Shown here piece by piece: positions 7,582 to 16,058 of a stretch of DNA of 19,294 nucleotides (position 1 is the first letter of the stretch; the number at the start of each line of letters is the position of its first letter). Origin of the DNA: Pseudomonadota bacterium (GTDB lineage Bacteria > Myxococcota > UBA9042 > PHBI01). The notes under the pieces were generated by a model that was not told where the DNA came from, made no database searches, and saw only the letters and a list, made by a program, of their open reading frames with translations. Made by a program: the position numbers and the translations under genes. The stretch lies in assembly GCA_005788935.1 (NCBI GenBank), contig SYAK01000282.1, forward strand, positions 1-19,294, given 5' to 3'.

Positions 7582-8781
7582 TCAGAAGCTCGCGATGGCG
7601 CCGAGGGTCAGCGTCGACTGGCGCGTTGTGGCGGGCGACGCCCCGGTGAGCGGGCTCTCCGCGTCGAAGTACAGCGCCTGAGCCGCGCGGTCGTGGCGCC
7701 CCTCGAGGCGCAGGATCAGCCCCTCGGCGACCCGCCGCTCGACCGTCAACGTGCCCGACCCGACCCACTCGACGGGCGTCAGGATCCGCGACGCGAGGCG
7801 CCCCCACTCGCGCACCGCGTCGAGACGCGCCGTGAACGCCCAACCTCGCCCCGCCGCGACGCGGGCATAGGCGGCGGCCGTCGCCCAGCGGGTATCGGTC
7901 GCGTCGCCCGCCTCGAAGCCGGCGTCGACGTGCGCAAGGAGCGACAGCCACGGCGTCACGTGCCACGTCGCGTGAAGGTCGAAGAGGTGCCTCCACGGCC
8001 GCCCCTCCGCCGCGCCCCGCGCGCGCTCGACGCCGCCGAACCACAGCGCCGAGAGCGCGAACGTCGGTCTGTTTAGCGTAAATTGAAGGCACAAGGATAC
8101 GTCATCGTTGTTATCGATGACGGAGTTCCAGCCGTTCAGAAGCCCAAGCGACAACGCAGCCCCTCCGCCAAGCTGGAGGGCGGCGCGCACACCGGTGTGG
8201 TAGTACGGCAGCGCGAAGAACGGGTTCGAGCGCGACCAGCTCCAGCTGTCCCGGATCGGGATGGTCTCGGGCCCGACCGGCGACAGGAACACGCCCGCCG
8301 TCAGCTCGAGGTCGCCGCCGCGCCAGCCAACCAAGGCCTGCTGCACGTGGCGCCACAGCGCGCTGTCGGACGCGTTGACGGACGGCGTCCCGGCGAGACC
8401 CGGCTCGGCCATGGTGTAGGCAGCGGGCGTCGTTCCGACCTGCAGCGTCAGACGCCCGAAGGTCGGACCCGCGTCCCAGGCTGCGTCGAGCGCCACGTTC
8501 GACAGCGTGAAGGTCGCGTGACGATTGTCAAAGCCCCGGAAGTTCGTGACGCTGTTGGCGGGGCGGTTGAAGTTCCACTGCCACGCGGTCTCGATGTAGC
8601 CACCGAGCCGCACCCGCGCAGGAGCGGCCGGACCGGCGGCCTGTGCGGTCGATGGGGCCTCCGGGGTCGAGACCGGCCCAGCGCCCGGGTCGGCCTCGCC
8701 GTCACGGACGGCGTCCTCGGCCCGGGCCAGCCCGCCAAGGATGAGCCAGAGGGCGGCCGCGACACGAAGTCCGTGCCTCAC
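7582..8781 (-). CDS. Outer-membrane beta-barrel porin, BBP2/OmpL-like
   Basis: This 399-residue exported barrel protein starts at GTG 8781. That start gives a clean signal peptide (MRHGLRVAAALWLILGGLARA, cleavage before ED) and overlaps the upstream transporter's stop as GTGA. A Pro/Ala-rich linker follows. The barrel begins at VRLGGYIETAWQWNFNRP, with FRGFDNRHATFTLSNVAL typical of the BBP2 (putative beta-barrel porin-2) family. Alternating polar/hydrophobic strands continue to a C-terminal Phe (LTLGAIASF), the usual signal for outer-membrane insertion. Such porins pass small solutes. Pairing with a POT transporter suggests it admits the same solutes, perhaps peptides; this is inferred. An in-frame start at 8817 would lie inside the upstream gene and spoil the signal peptide. 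Confidence 0.85.
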   Translation of the reverse strand: MRHGLRVAAALWLILGGLARAEDAVRDGEADPGAGPVSTPEAPSTAQAAGPAAPARVRLGGYIETAWQWNFNRPANSVTNFRGFDNRHATFTLSNVALDAAWDAGPTFGRLTLQVGTTPAAYTMAEPGLAGTPSVNASDSALWRHVQQALVGWRGGDLELTAGVFLSPVGPETIPIRDSWSWSRSNPFFALPYYHTGVRAALQLGGGAALSLGLLNGWNSVIDNNDDVSLCLQFTLNRPTFALSALWFGGVERARGAAEGRPWRHLFDLHATWHVTPWLSLLAHVDAGFEAGDATDTRWATAAAYARVAAGRGWAFTARLDAVREWGRLASRILTPVEWVGSGTLTVERRVAEGLILRLEGRHDRAAQALYFDAESPLTGASPATTRQSTLTLGAIASF

Positions 8782-10550
8782 GCCGTCGCGTCCCCGGGCT
8801 TGCGCCGGTCCAGCCACGCGATGGCCGTCATGCCGCCAAAGAAGGTGGTGTTCAGCAGCAACCCGAGCGGAAAGCTCGCCTCGCCCTCGGGGGCGCTCGC
8901 CCAGGCGTCAAGCCCGGTCACGACGAACCAGCCGAAGGCCGCCATGATCGGCACGAGGCCCCAGCGCACCCACGCGTCGCCAGCGGTGTTGAAGCTGTGT
9001 GCCGGGTTCTGGTTCGCGCGCTTCACGAGCAGCGTGTAGGCCACGATGGCGAGCAGCGAGGCGAGGCCGATCCACGTGAACACCATCCACATCGACTGCG
9101 GCGCGTACGTGTTCCACAGCAGCTCGCGCGCGCCGACCGCGTCCACGTTCATCTGCGCCTGCAGCGTGGCGAGGACGTCATCCTTCTTCAGCGCCTTGAC
9201 AGCCTCGGATGCCATCCCGGCGTGCTCGACGAGGTAGCGCTTCGCGAGCTCGATCTTGTCGCCGCCTGTCTGGTAGAGGTCGCCCGCGACGACGCTGCCG
9301 ATGGACCAGCCGATGCCGACGGTGAAGTTGCTGTAGCCCATGTAGAGGCCGACCTTGCCCTCGGGCGCCAGGTCCGAGAGGTAGCGCATCTTGGTCGGGC
9401 TCGCCGCCATCTCGCCGAACGAGAAGATGGCGATGGCGAGCAGGATGGTCCAGCCGTCCATCCCCATGCCCAGCATGAAGATGCCGACCGCCGACACCGC
9501 GATGCCCGTCACGATGGCCGACAGCGGCCTCACGCGACCCGTCACGTAACCAACCGCGAACGCGAGGAAACTGATGAGCAACGCGTTGACGTTGATGATC
9601 CACTCCTGCGTGAGGTTGCCGTCGTTGACCGTCGGGACCACACCCTCGCCGAAGAGATCCGTCAGCCAGGCGGCCACCCCGCGCGAGTCGACCCAGTCGT
9701 CGATGAAGTTCGGCAGGATGTCGAAGAGCTGATAGAACATCAGCCAGAAGCCCGCGAACGAGATGGTGAAAAAGAACAGGCGCGGTTCGAGCAGGCCACG
9801 AATGGCGTCATACAGCAGGCGCATCGGGCCCGCGAAGACCTTGGCGCGGCGGGCCTCCTTGTCAGGCTCGGCGAAGAACAGCATCGGGATGAAATTCAAC
9901 GCGATGCCAGCCGCACAGATGAGGAAGACCCAGGTCCAGTCCAGCACGCGCAGGTAGCCCGCGAGCAGCGGCCCGACGAAGCCACCGATGTTGACCATCT
10001 GGTAGAAGAGGCCCCATCCGAGCGAGGCCGAGCCCTTCGGCATGACGTAGGCGATGAGGCCCTGGACGCCCGGCTTGAAGATGGCCGTGCCGAGCGCGAG
10101 CATCATGGCACCCGCGAAGAAGATGCCATAGACGCTATCCGTGCCGGCTGCCCGCGCCTCGGCGATGGGCAGGCCCGCGAGCCACTCCGCGATGGGCACG
10201 CAGAACCCCATCACGACGTAGCCGAGGATCTTGAAGAAGCTCGAGAGCGCGATGTTCAGCTTGTAGCCGTACCTGTCCGCAAAGCCGCCCGACAGGATCG
10301 GCACGAAGGACTGCACGATGGCCCAAACGGCATAGATCGTGCCCTTCTGCCGATGATCCAGCTCGGGCCCGCCCGCCGCGAAGGACGCCACCATGAAGAC
10401 CGGCAGCACCGTGCGGACGCCGTAGTAGGCGAAGCGCTCGACGAGCTCCATCCAGTTGGCGATCCAGTAAACCGCCCCGAAGCTCTTCAGTTGCGCCATG
10501 AAGGAGCCAGCCGGCTCCTGCGTGCCATTCGTCGTCTGCGCCGCGCCCAT
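8778..10550 (-). CDS. POT/PTR2-family proton-coupled peptide transporter (MFS)
   Basis: This 590-residue integral inner-membrane protein has a dozen or more hydrophobic helices. The POT proton-coupling motif ExxERFxYYG is exact at residues 35-44 (ELVERFAYYG). GGFADRYGYK (MFS loop motif), GTAIFKPGVQGLIAY and FYQMVNIGG (POT signature FYxxINxG) follow. POT proteins import di- and tripeptides or related compounds with protons; substrate specificity cannot be read here. It is longer than most bacterial POTs (450-520), partly through a charged insert of about 60 residues in the C-terminal half (after DLYQTGGDKIELAKRYL). ATG 10550 is preferred over an upstream TTG at 10598 that lies in the infC terminator region, but ribosome-site support is weak. 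It is the first gene of a probable operon with the porin and PHP lipoprotein. Confidence 0.9.
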   Translation of the reverse strand: MGAAQTTNGTQEPAGSFMAQLKSFGAVYWIANWMELVERFAYYGVRTVLPVFMVASFAAGGPELDHRQKGTIYAVWAIVQSFVPILSGGFADRYGYKLNIALSSFFKILGYVVMGFCVPIAEWLAGLPIAEARAAGTDSVYGIFFAGAMMLALGTAIFKPGVQGLIAYVMPKGSASLGWGLFYQMVNIGGFVGPLLAGYLRVLDWTWVFLICAAGIALNFIPMLFFAEPDKEARRAKVFAGPMRLLYDAIRGLLEPRLFFFTISFAGFWLMFYQLFDILPNFIDDWVDSRGVAAWLTDLFGEGVVPTVNDGNLTQEWIINVNALLISFLAFAVGYVTGRVRPLSAIVTGIAVSAVGIFMLGMGMDGWTILLAIAIFSFGEMAASPTKMRYLSDLAPEGKVGLYMGYSNFTVGIGWSIGSVVAGDLYQTGGDKIELAKRYLVEHAGMASEAVKALKKDDVLATLQAQMNVDAVGARELLWNTYAPQSMWMVFTWIGLASLLAIVAYTLLVKRANQNPAHSFNTAGDAWVRWGLVPIMAAFGWFVVTGLDAWASAPEGEASFPLGLLLNTTFFGGMTAIAWLDRRKPGDATA

Positions 10551-10593
10551 GCGCCACCCCCATCCAGAGGTGGGCAGAATCACCCGCACCGAC

Positions 10594-10632
10594 CGCAAAG
10601 TAAAGCCCGGCCTCCTCGCGGGAGCCGGGCTC
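10594..10632 (-). terminator. Rho-independent terminator of infC
   Basis: On the minus strand AGCCCGGC (10631-10624) and GCCGGGCT (10611-10604) form an 8-bp G/C stem. It is extended by TCC/GGA with one bulge around CGCGA, and followed by TTTACTTT. It starts about 22 bp after the infC stop, so infC appears to end its own transcript. Confidence 0.75.
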
Positions 10633-10654
10633 GACGGTCAGACGACCAACAGGT

Positions 10655-11131
<477 letters not shown>

Positions 11132-11263
11132 ACGATGCTTGTCACGCCCTGGCGCGACCGCCCCCCGGCCTCCAGGAGGACCGCCGCGGTCTCCGGCACG
11201 GTCCCCGGGACCTCCTGCGGGAGGCCCCCCATATCCCTGCTGCGGTTTCGGATTCGAGTTCGT
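11132..11263 (-). other. Possible N-terminal extension of IF-3 with no canonical start codon
   Basis: In frame with infC this stretch reads as a Gly/Pro-rich segment (TNSNPKPQQGYGGPPAGGPG, then DRAGDRGGPPGGRG and APGRDKHR) leading straight into VNREIRFP. No ATG, GTG, TTG or ATT/ATC/ATA codon occurs in this frame before TAA at 11297-11299. The only near-cognate start with a well-placed GGAG (11271-11274, 7 nt away) is ACG at 11261-11263. An ATG at 11270 is in another frame; it would join the infC frame if the six-G run at 11225-11230 had one G fewer. Confidence 0.45.
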
Positions 11264-11314
11264 AAGACATCTCCGGTCGTGGGCCCACAGAGGCCCTTAG
11301 TTCATCCAGGAAAT

Positions 11315-11338
11315 GCGCGGTCGCGCCCACGACCGCGC
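11315..11338 (-). terminator. Strong hairpin between the PEGA-like gene and infC
   Basis: GCGCGGTCG and CGACCGCGC form a perfect 9-bp stem with a 6-nt loop. On the minus strand ATTTCC follows. It lies 62 bp after the stop of the upstream gene and about 50 bp before the first possible infC start. It may end the upstream transcript or act in the infC leader; the T-run is short. Confidence 0.45.
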
Positions 11339-11400
11339 CTTGGCCGGGCGCTCCTACTACGGCAGCGCCCGCACATGCAAGTGACCGACGCCGCGGCCGG

Positions 11401-12804
11401 TCAGAAGCGGACCATCAGCCCGCGGCCACCGACCGAGACGGCCGTGGACGTGCCCGCTGGCGCTGGCGTCGCGTCGTCGAGCAGGAAGAGCGCCACGCCC
11501 GCGCCGAGCAGCAGTCCGCCGCCGATGTAGCCAGTCCACGAGAGGGACTCGAGGCTGTCGAGGTTCTCGACCTTCCCGGCGTCGAACTCGCTCTGGTACA
11601 TCAGGTTCAGCACGACGCCCGTGGCAAGGCCTGCGACACCCGCCCCGCCAACGACCCACGGCCACGGGCCGAAGCGGCTGCCAGTGTCTGCCGACGCGAC
11701 CTCACCGGCGCCAGACGCGACGCTGACGGCCTTCCAGTCGGTGACGCTGCTGCCCTTGAAGCGCGCCACGGCCTCGGCGGTCGGCGCCACCGCCCCCGGG
11801 ACCTGCTGGCCGAGCTGGAGGCGATCCTTCTCGGTCCGCACGACGACAGCCCCGCTGAAGCCGGCCGCCTGGCTGACAGCCGAGACGAGTGCCGCCGCGT
11901 CGTCCTCGTTGGCCGCGACGAGCACGATGCCGCCGGTCTCGGGGTTGCCGCGGGCTGCGAGCATCGCCCGGACGGGGACCGTGAGGCTCGTCGGAGCGCC
12001 CGCGACGGTCGCGGCCTGGACCCAGGAGGCGCCGGCCTCGCAGCGGACCTTGACGAGGTAGCGGCCACGCGGCAGCGCCACGGGGCTGCCGGAGATGCGA
12101 CCCGCCGAGGCGCCGTTGACGAGGAGCTCGCACCCCTGCCCAGCACGCTCGTACTCGACCGGGTGGATGCCAATCGACAGGCTGCCCGAGTCCGAGAGCG
12201 CCTTCGCGCGGAGCTTCTTCCACTCCTCGGCGATCTGCGGTGGGTGGTCGTCGACCGTGATGCCGAGCGTCGGGAAGTGGCGCACGAAGCGGTCGAGCTC
12301 GGCGAGGGCCTTCACCTTGTCCTGCCCCTTCGTGGCGAGGGCATTGCGGTAGCGGACGACCGCGCCGTCGGCGAGCTTCGTCGCGAGCGTCGCGGGCGCA
12401 CCCGCGAGCAGCTCCGGGTCGCGCATCGCGAGGGCGATGGCGTCGGCGAGCAGCTTCTCGGCCTCGGCCTTCCGGTCCTCGTAGTGAGCGTCGACGCCCG
12501 CCTTGAGCTCGGCCTCGAAGGCGACGACGTCGGCGCTGCCCCCGGCAAAGATCCGCGGGAAAGCCTCGCCGAGCCGTTTGCGCCCGTGGTCGGCCGAGAC
12601 GGTCGGCGCGAACGCCTGTGCGCCCTCGAAGGCCGACTCGACCAGCGGTCCGAGCGGCGTCTGGCCCGCGGCGAAGAGGAAGAACCGGTCGCTTTGGCCG
12701 CCGCCCGAGGCCGCCGCCGCGGAACCGTCGGGGCGTGCGATCACGGCAGGCGACGCGAGGAGCGTCAGGAGAGCGAGCGAGCTTGGGAAGAGGACGTTGC
12801 GCAT
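11401..12804 (-). CDS. Exported envelope protein with PEGA-like segment and two C-terminal membrane helices
   Basis: This 467-residue protein starts with a signal peptide (MRNVLFPSSLALLTLLASPA, then VIARPDG). ATG 12804 is chosen because the signal begins there and GAGG precedes it; the frame itself is open 87 nt further upstream. An alpha-helical region (about 70-200) contains AHYEDRKAEAEKLLADAIAL. A PEGA-like beta segment follows (about 205-275: SGSLSIGIHP, CELLVNGASAG, LPRGRYLVKVRCEAG). Two hydrophobic helices (WPWVVGGAGVAGLATGVVL near 381-400 and YIGGGLLLGAGVALFLL near 424-442) place the end in a membrane. Proteins of this layout are common in Myxococcota and lack assigned functions. It is a single gene set apart by about 144 bp from the lipoprotein gene and by a hairpin from infC. 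Confidence 0.8.
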   Translation of the reverse strand: MRNVLFPSSLALLTLLASPAVIARPDGSAAAASGGGQSDRFFLFAAGQTPLGPLVESAFEGAQAFAPTVSADHGRKRLGEAFPRIFAGGSADVVAFEAELKAGVDAHYEDRKAEAEKLLADAIALAMRDPELLAGAPATLATKLADGAVVRYRNALATKGQDKVKALAELDRFVRHFPTLGITVDDHPPQIAEEWKKLRAKALSDSGSLSIGIHPVEYERAGQGCELLVNGASAGRISGSPVALPRGRYLVKVRCEAGASWVQAATVAGAPTSLTVPVRAMLAARGNPETGGIVLVAANEDDAAALVSAVSQAAGFSGAVVVRTEKDRLQLGQQVPGAVAPTAEAVARFKGSSVTDWKAVSVASGAGEVASADTGSRFGPWPWVVGGAGVAGLATGVVLNLMYQSEFDAGKVENLDSLESLSWTGYIGGGLLLGAGVALFLLDDATPAPAGTSTAVSVGGRGLMVRF

Positions 12805-12882
12805 GGAGCCTCGGACGGGGGCGGCCTCGCAAGGAACGCCGCCGGTGTACGACAGGGGCGCGGCGTGACCGCGATCCGCATG

Positions 12883-12911
12883 CTTTTCCATCCAATCCGC
12901 GCCGCTGTCAA
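12883..12911 (-). promoter_or_regulatory. Weak promoter candidate before the PEGA-like gene
   Basis: On the minus strand a perfect -35 TTGACA (12911-12906) is followed after 17 bp by GAAAAG, a poor -10. It sits in the 144-bp gap before the gene start at 12804. Only the -35 box supports it. Confidence 0.25.
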
Positions 12912-12948
12912 ATGCTGGATTTCGCCCAACCGGCGAGAGGATGCGACG

Positions 12949-13518
12949 TCAACGGCGAAACAGGCGCGACTCGAGCAACAGCCAGTCCCCTTGGCAGATG
13001 CGCTGCTCGCGGCGGGTCCGGGCGAGCGCCACGGTCGAGCGGGCGGAGATGCAGCGCTCGCTGGCAGCCCCGTGGACGGCGCAGAGGGCCTTGACGTACC
13101 GATGGCAAGCGGTCCCGCGCGTCACCTCACTCTCCTGGACCCGCCCGAGCAGCTCGGCGCAGGCCTCGCGGGTTGGGCCATGGGTGTCGTCGGGCGGGTG
13201 GGCCTCAGCTTCGCGACAGTGATCGTCGTGGCTTCCGTAGAGCTCGCACGCCAGCGCCACGAGCTGGGCGCAGGGAAGGACCGCGCCCGCCCCGTCCGGA
13301 GTCTCCGCGGCGACATCACCGATCGCGTCGGGCCCGCTTCCGTCGGCGCCGGTCGCCCCCTCGCCGACCGCGTCGAGGGGTACCGAGAGCGCCGCCAGCC
13401 TGGCGCGCTCGGACGCGGACGGCGGCCAGCCCCGGACCCGGTCGGACGCGGGTTCGCGACACGCCGCACCGAGGAACAGCGCGATGAGCGCCGTACCGAG
13501 CGCGAGGACGTGCGTCAT
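12949..13518 (-). CDS. Predicted lipoprotein with duplicated four-cysteine module
   Basis: This 189-residue protein starts MTHVLALGTALIALFLGAAC, a lipoprotein signal with C20 as the probable lipid-carrying residue. An Ala/Gly/Asp-rich spacer follows. From residue 83 there are two copies of C-x7-C-x9-C-x18-C, at C83/C91/C101/C120 and C138/C146/C156/C175, a period of exactly 55 residues. The copies share CxxLVxLxC-like helices with a Gly after the second Cys. This suggests two disulphide-linked helical units in the periplasm or on the surface. No known family is recognised. ATG 13518 lies 7 bp after the OPA transporter's stop, with a hairpin across the junction. Role unknown; possibly a partner of the transporter. 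Confidence 0.75.
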   Translation of the reverse strand: MTHVLALGTALIALFLGAACREPASDRVRGWPPSASERARLAALSVPLDAVGEGATGADGSGPDAIGDVAAETPDGAGAVLPCAQLVALACELYGSHDDHCREAEAHPPDDTHGPTREACAELLGRVQESEVTRGTACHRYVKALCAVHGAASERCISARSTVALARTRREQRICQGDWLLLESRLFRR

Positions 13519-13537
13519 GGGGGGCTCAGTGCCCCCC
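13519..13537 (-). promoter_or_regulatory. Stop-start hairpin coupling OPA transporter and lipoprotein genes
   Basis: On the minus strand GGGGGGC-ACTGA-GCCCCCC forms a perfect 7-bp all-G/C stem. The transporter's TGA stop is in the loop and the lipoprotein's ATG follows the right arm directly. The only G-rich candidate ribosome site is in the left arm. A ribosome finishing the transporter would open the stem, so translation of the lipoprotein is probably coupled. Confidence 0.55.
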
Positions 13538-15265
13538 GCCAGCGCCCTTCGGCTGCGGTCTCGCGTTCCAGATGCGACGCGAGAGCAGCAACCCGATGAG
13601 CGCGAGCGGCACCATCGCGACCGGCCAGACGACCCAGTTGGCTGGATCGGCGTCAAAGCGGGCCCCCGTCATGGGGTCGATCGTCTTGCCCGGCAGCAAG
13701 GCGCCGTAGACGAGCGACATCGTGCCCGTCCCGAGGTAGACGAAGCCGTCGATGATGCCGACGGCAATGCCGGCGTTCTTGCGTCCACCGAAGTCCATGC
13801 TCGCGGTCCCGGACAGCATGCCGTGGACGCCGATGATGAAGAGCGACATGACGACGACGAGCAGTCCGATGAAGGGCGTCCCGACGAGGAAGATGCCCGC
13901 GAGCGCGCCGACGAGCATCAGGCCGTAGAGCACGGCCGCCACTGGCCCGCGGCGCGAGTTGAAGATGCGGTCCGAGATGACGCCCGCGACGGTGCCGCCG
14001 AGGATGCCCGCGGCGCAGAGCAGTACGCCCCAGTTCTGGCCGACCCACGTGACCAGCGGATCCGGGTTCGCGATGGCCTTCGAGAACGGCAGGTAGAGCT
14101 GCATGATGGCCTGACGCAGGTAGCCGCTGCAGAACTCGATGGCCGCGATGGTCAGGATGACAGGGTTCGTCAGCATCCGTCGGAAGACCTCGACCACGGG
14201 CAGCCGCTGAGCGTCGTCACCCGAGCCGGCGTCACCCGTGTCGAAGTCCTTGAGGCCGGCCTCGGCGGGGCTGTCGGCGACCGCGAAGAAGTCGATCACG
14301 ACGAGGGCCGTCAGGACGATGGCCGGGATGTAGAAGACCCACGGGATCGGCGCGAGCGAGACGATGATGTCGGACCAGTCGTAGGCGAAGTAGACGCCGA
14401 GCGAGATCAGGATGCCGAAGATGGCGCCGAAGACGCCGCGTTCGCGCACGTGGAACCAGGGCGCGTTGACCTTGACGATCGCGACGGCGCCGAAGCTCTG
14501 GAAGTACATGTTGACCGCATAGAGAACCGTGAAGACAGGGGTCAACCCAAGGGACTTCGCGTCGGCCGGAGCGCCGCTCGCGGCCATCGTGGCGAGGGCG
14601 TCGTCGGTCGCGAGCCCCATCCCGAGGTTCGCGACCAGCGTGCCGAGCGCCCCGACGAGCATCGCCTTCTTGCCGCCGAAGCGGTCCGTGAGCGGCCCGT
14701 TGATGACGAAGGCGACGCCGTAGACGACCGTGCCGACACCGAAAATGAGCGCGAAGTCCTCGATCGGCATCAGATCGCCGAGCGAGACCTTGGCGACGGT
14801 GAGGTTGTAGCGGCCCATGTAAAGAAAGGCGTAGGTCAGGCCGAGCGGCAGCCAGTTCATCACGCGGCGACGGATGAACTGCGGCGAGTGGCCGAGCTCG
14901 ACCTTCGGCAAGCGCCCGAGCACGAAGCCGATGACGATGAGAATGATGAGGATCGGCGCGAATCGCTCCATCCATTCACCGAACGACTTCGGGGCCTTCG
15001 ACCTCAAGACCGCGGACTTCGCTGGCGCGGTGGGCGCGGCGGCTGGCCGCGAACCCTCCTGCGGGGCGGCGACGGAGGACGCATCGGAAGCCGGTGCGGC
15101 CGCGGTCACGGAGGCGGCTGGCGCGACCCCCGCAGCAGGATCTGGCGACGCCGAGAAGGCGTCCGACGCGAACGCGAGCAGCAGCCCGACGATCAGCGTC
15201 AGCAGCGCCGATGGGACGGCTGCGAGGATGCGGGTGCGGAGCGATGTGGGTGACGGGCTGGACAT
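13526..15265 (-). CDS. OPA-family MFS transporter (organophosphate:phosphate antiporter type) with N-terminal extension
   Basis: This 579-residue inner-membrane transporter has an MFS core that begins near residue 135 with RRRVMNWLPLGLTYAFLYMG, then RYNLTVAKVSLGDL, as in GlpT/UhpT-type proteins. It has NGPLTDRFGGKKAM (MFS loop 2-3 motif) and GVISDRIFNSRRGP in the second half. OPA members exchange inorganic phosphate for glycerol-3-phosphate, hexose phosphates or related compounds; the substrate here is not determined. Ahead of the core are an extra hydrophobic segment (about 12-36), an Ala/Pro/Ser-rich linker (about 37-90) and a second helix (FAPILIILIVIGFVLGRLP, about 103-121), which GlpT lacks. 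ATG 15265 has GGAG 9 nt upstream. It follows the HAD gene by 49 bp and precedes the Cys lipoprotein by 7 bp, so these three form a likely operon. Confidence 0.85.
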   Translation of the reverse strand: MSSPSPTSLRTRILAAVPSALLTLIVGLLLAFASDAFSASPDPAAGVAPAASVTAAAPASDASSVAAPQEGSRPAAAPTAPAKSAVLRSKAPKSFGEWMERFAPILIILIVIGFVLGRLPKVELGHSPQFIRRRVMNWLPLGLTYAFLYMGRYNLTVAKVSLGDLMPIEDFALIFGVGTVVYGVAFVINGPLTDRFGGKKAMLVGALGTLVANLGMGLATDDALATMAASGAPADAKSLGLTPVFTVLYAVNMYFQSFGAVAIVKVNAPWFHVRERGVFGAIFGILISLGVYFAYDWSDIIVSLAPIPWVFYIPAIVLTALVVIDFFAVADSPAEAGLKDFDTGDAGSGDDAQRLPVVEVFRRMLTNPVILTIAAIEFCSGYLRQAIMQLYLPFSKAIANPDPLVTWVGQNWGVLLCAAGILGGTVAGVISDRIFNSRRGPVAAVLYGLMLVGALAGIFLVGTPFIGLLVVVMSLFIIGVHGMLSGTASMDFGGRKNAGIAVGIIDGFVYLGTGTMSLVYGALLPGKTIDPMTGARFDADPANWVVWPVAMVPLALIGLLLSRRIWNARPQPKGAGGGH

Positions 15266-15314
15266 CAGGCGATTCTCCGTGCGACGGCGCGAACGAGGCG
15301 CGTGGCAGGCGGGC

Positions 15315-16058
15315 TCAGAGCAGCGCGGTGAAGTCGGAGAGCGTCAGGACGCCCTCGGACAGCGGCGGGGCGCCAGGCGCGCAGTGCGTGTCGAGGAGCC
15401 CGACCAGGGCGTCGGGGAAGTGCGCCTTGAACAGGTTGCAGAGGCGCGGCTCGTTGTCGAAGGACGCGACGACAGGCCCGATGCGGCGCAAGTGCGCGAT
15501 GACGCCCTCCTTGAAGACGTTGTCGTCGATCTCGAAGGCGGGCTTCAGGATGGCGCGCGTGTCGACGCGGCCGATCGGGAAGCCGTCGCGCTGAAGTGCC
15601 CCGATGGTGCCGAGCAGCATGTTGGGCGCGTCGCGACCGGTCAGGTAGGTCGGGACGCCACCCGCCTGATGGACGCGGCGGACGATCTCGCGACCGCCCG
15701 CGAGCGGGAGGTCGTAGTAGCAGTAGTCATTCGTGAAGAAGCGCTCGCGCCAGAAGGCGAAGATGTCGCCGAGCATGGACGCATCCTCGAAGCCGAGGGC
15801 GCGGACGGAGTCGTCGACGCGGTAGGCGAGCTGGCTCGGGGCGACAGACGCGATGCGGCGGTGGAACTCGGGGTAGCGCCCGGCGTGGGTGTGGGCGAAC
15901 TCGAGCAGGATGCGCAGCGTGCGGTGGGTGTTGTCGTAGAGCGTCCCGTCGAGGTCGAAGACGACGAGGGGCTCTTCGCCAGCGGCGCGCATGGCGGTGA
16001 TGCGGGCGAGCAGCGCCTCGAAGGCGGCGGGGGCGGGCGTGGCGGGCGTGGCGGGCAT
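15315..16058 (-). CDS. HAD-superfamily hydrolase
   Basis: This 247-residue protein carries the HAD motifs: motif I FDLDGTLYD with nucleophile D35 and D37, motif II TYLTGRD with T140, and acidic motif IV SFDNEP with D201. A Lys for motif III is probably in the ILKPAFEIDDN or NVFKEG stretch. A helical cap of about 90 residues lies between motifs I and II. HAD enzymes with DxDGT are mostly phosphatases; a phosphatase next to an organophosphate antiporter is a sensible pair, but the substrate is not known. ATG 16058 is preferred because CGGAG lies 6 nt upstream. The N-terminus is low-complexity (MPATPATPAPAAF), from a G/C-rich short repeat. It is the first gene of the HAD-OPA-lipoprotein set. Confidence 0.88.
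   Translation of the reverse strand: MPATPATPAPAAFEALLARITAMRAAGEEPLVVFDLDGTLYDNTHRTLRILLEFAHTHAGRYPEFHRRIASVAPSQLAYRVDDSVRALGFEDASMLGDIFAFWRERFFTNDYCYYDLPLAGGREIVRRVHQAGGVPTYLTGRDAPNMLLGTIGALQRDGFPIGRVDTRAILKPAFEIDDNVFKEGVIAHLRRIGPVVASFDNEPRLCNLFKAHFPDALVGLLDTHCAPGAPPLSEGVLTLSDFTALL

Noticed and set aside
10503..10518. GGAGCC-AGCC-GGCTCC inverted repeat near the POT gene start
   Set aside because: It lies inside the coding sequence 32-47 bp after the start, with no T-run and no clear link to the ribosome site.
12805..12948. Possible small RNA or tRNA in the gap
   Set aside because: No cloverleaf, no T-arm motif and no convincing terminator were found.
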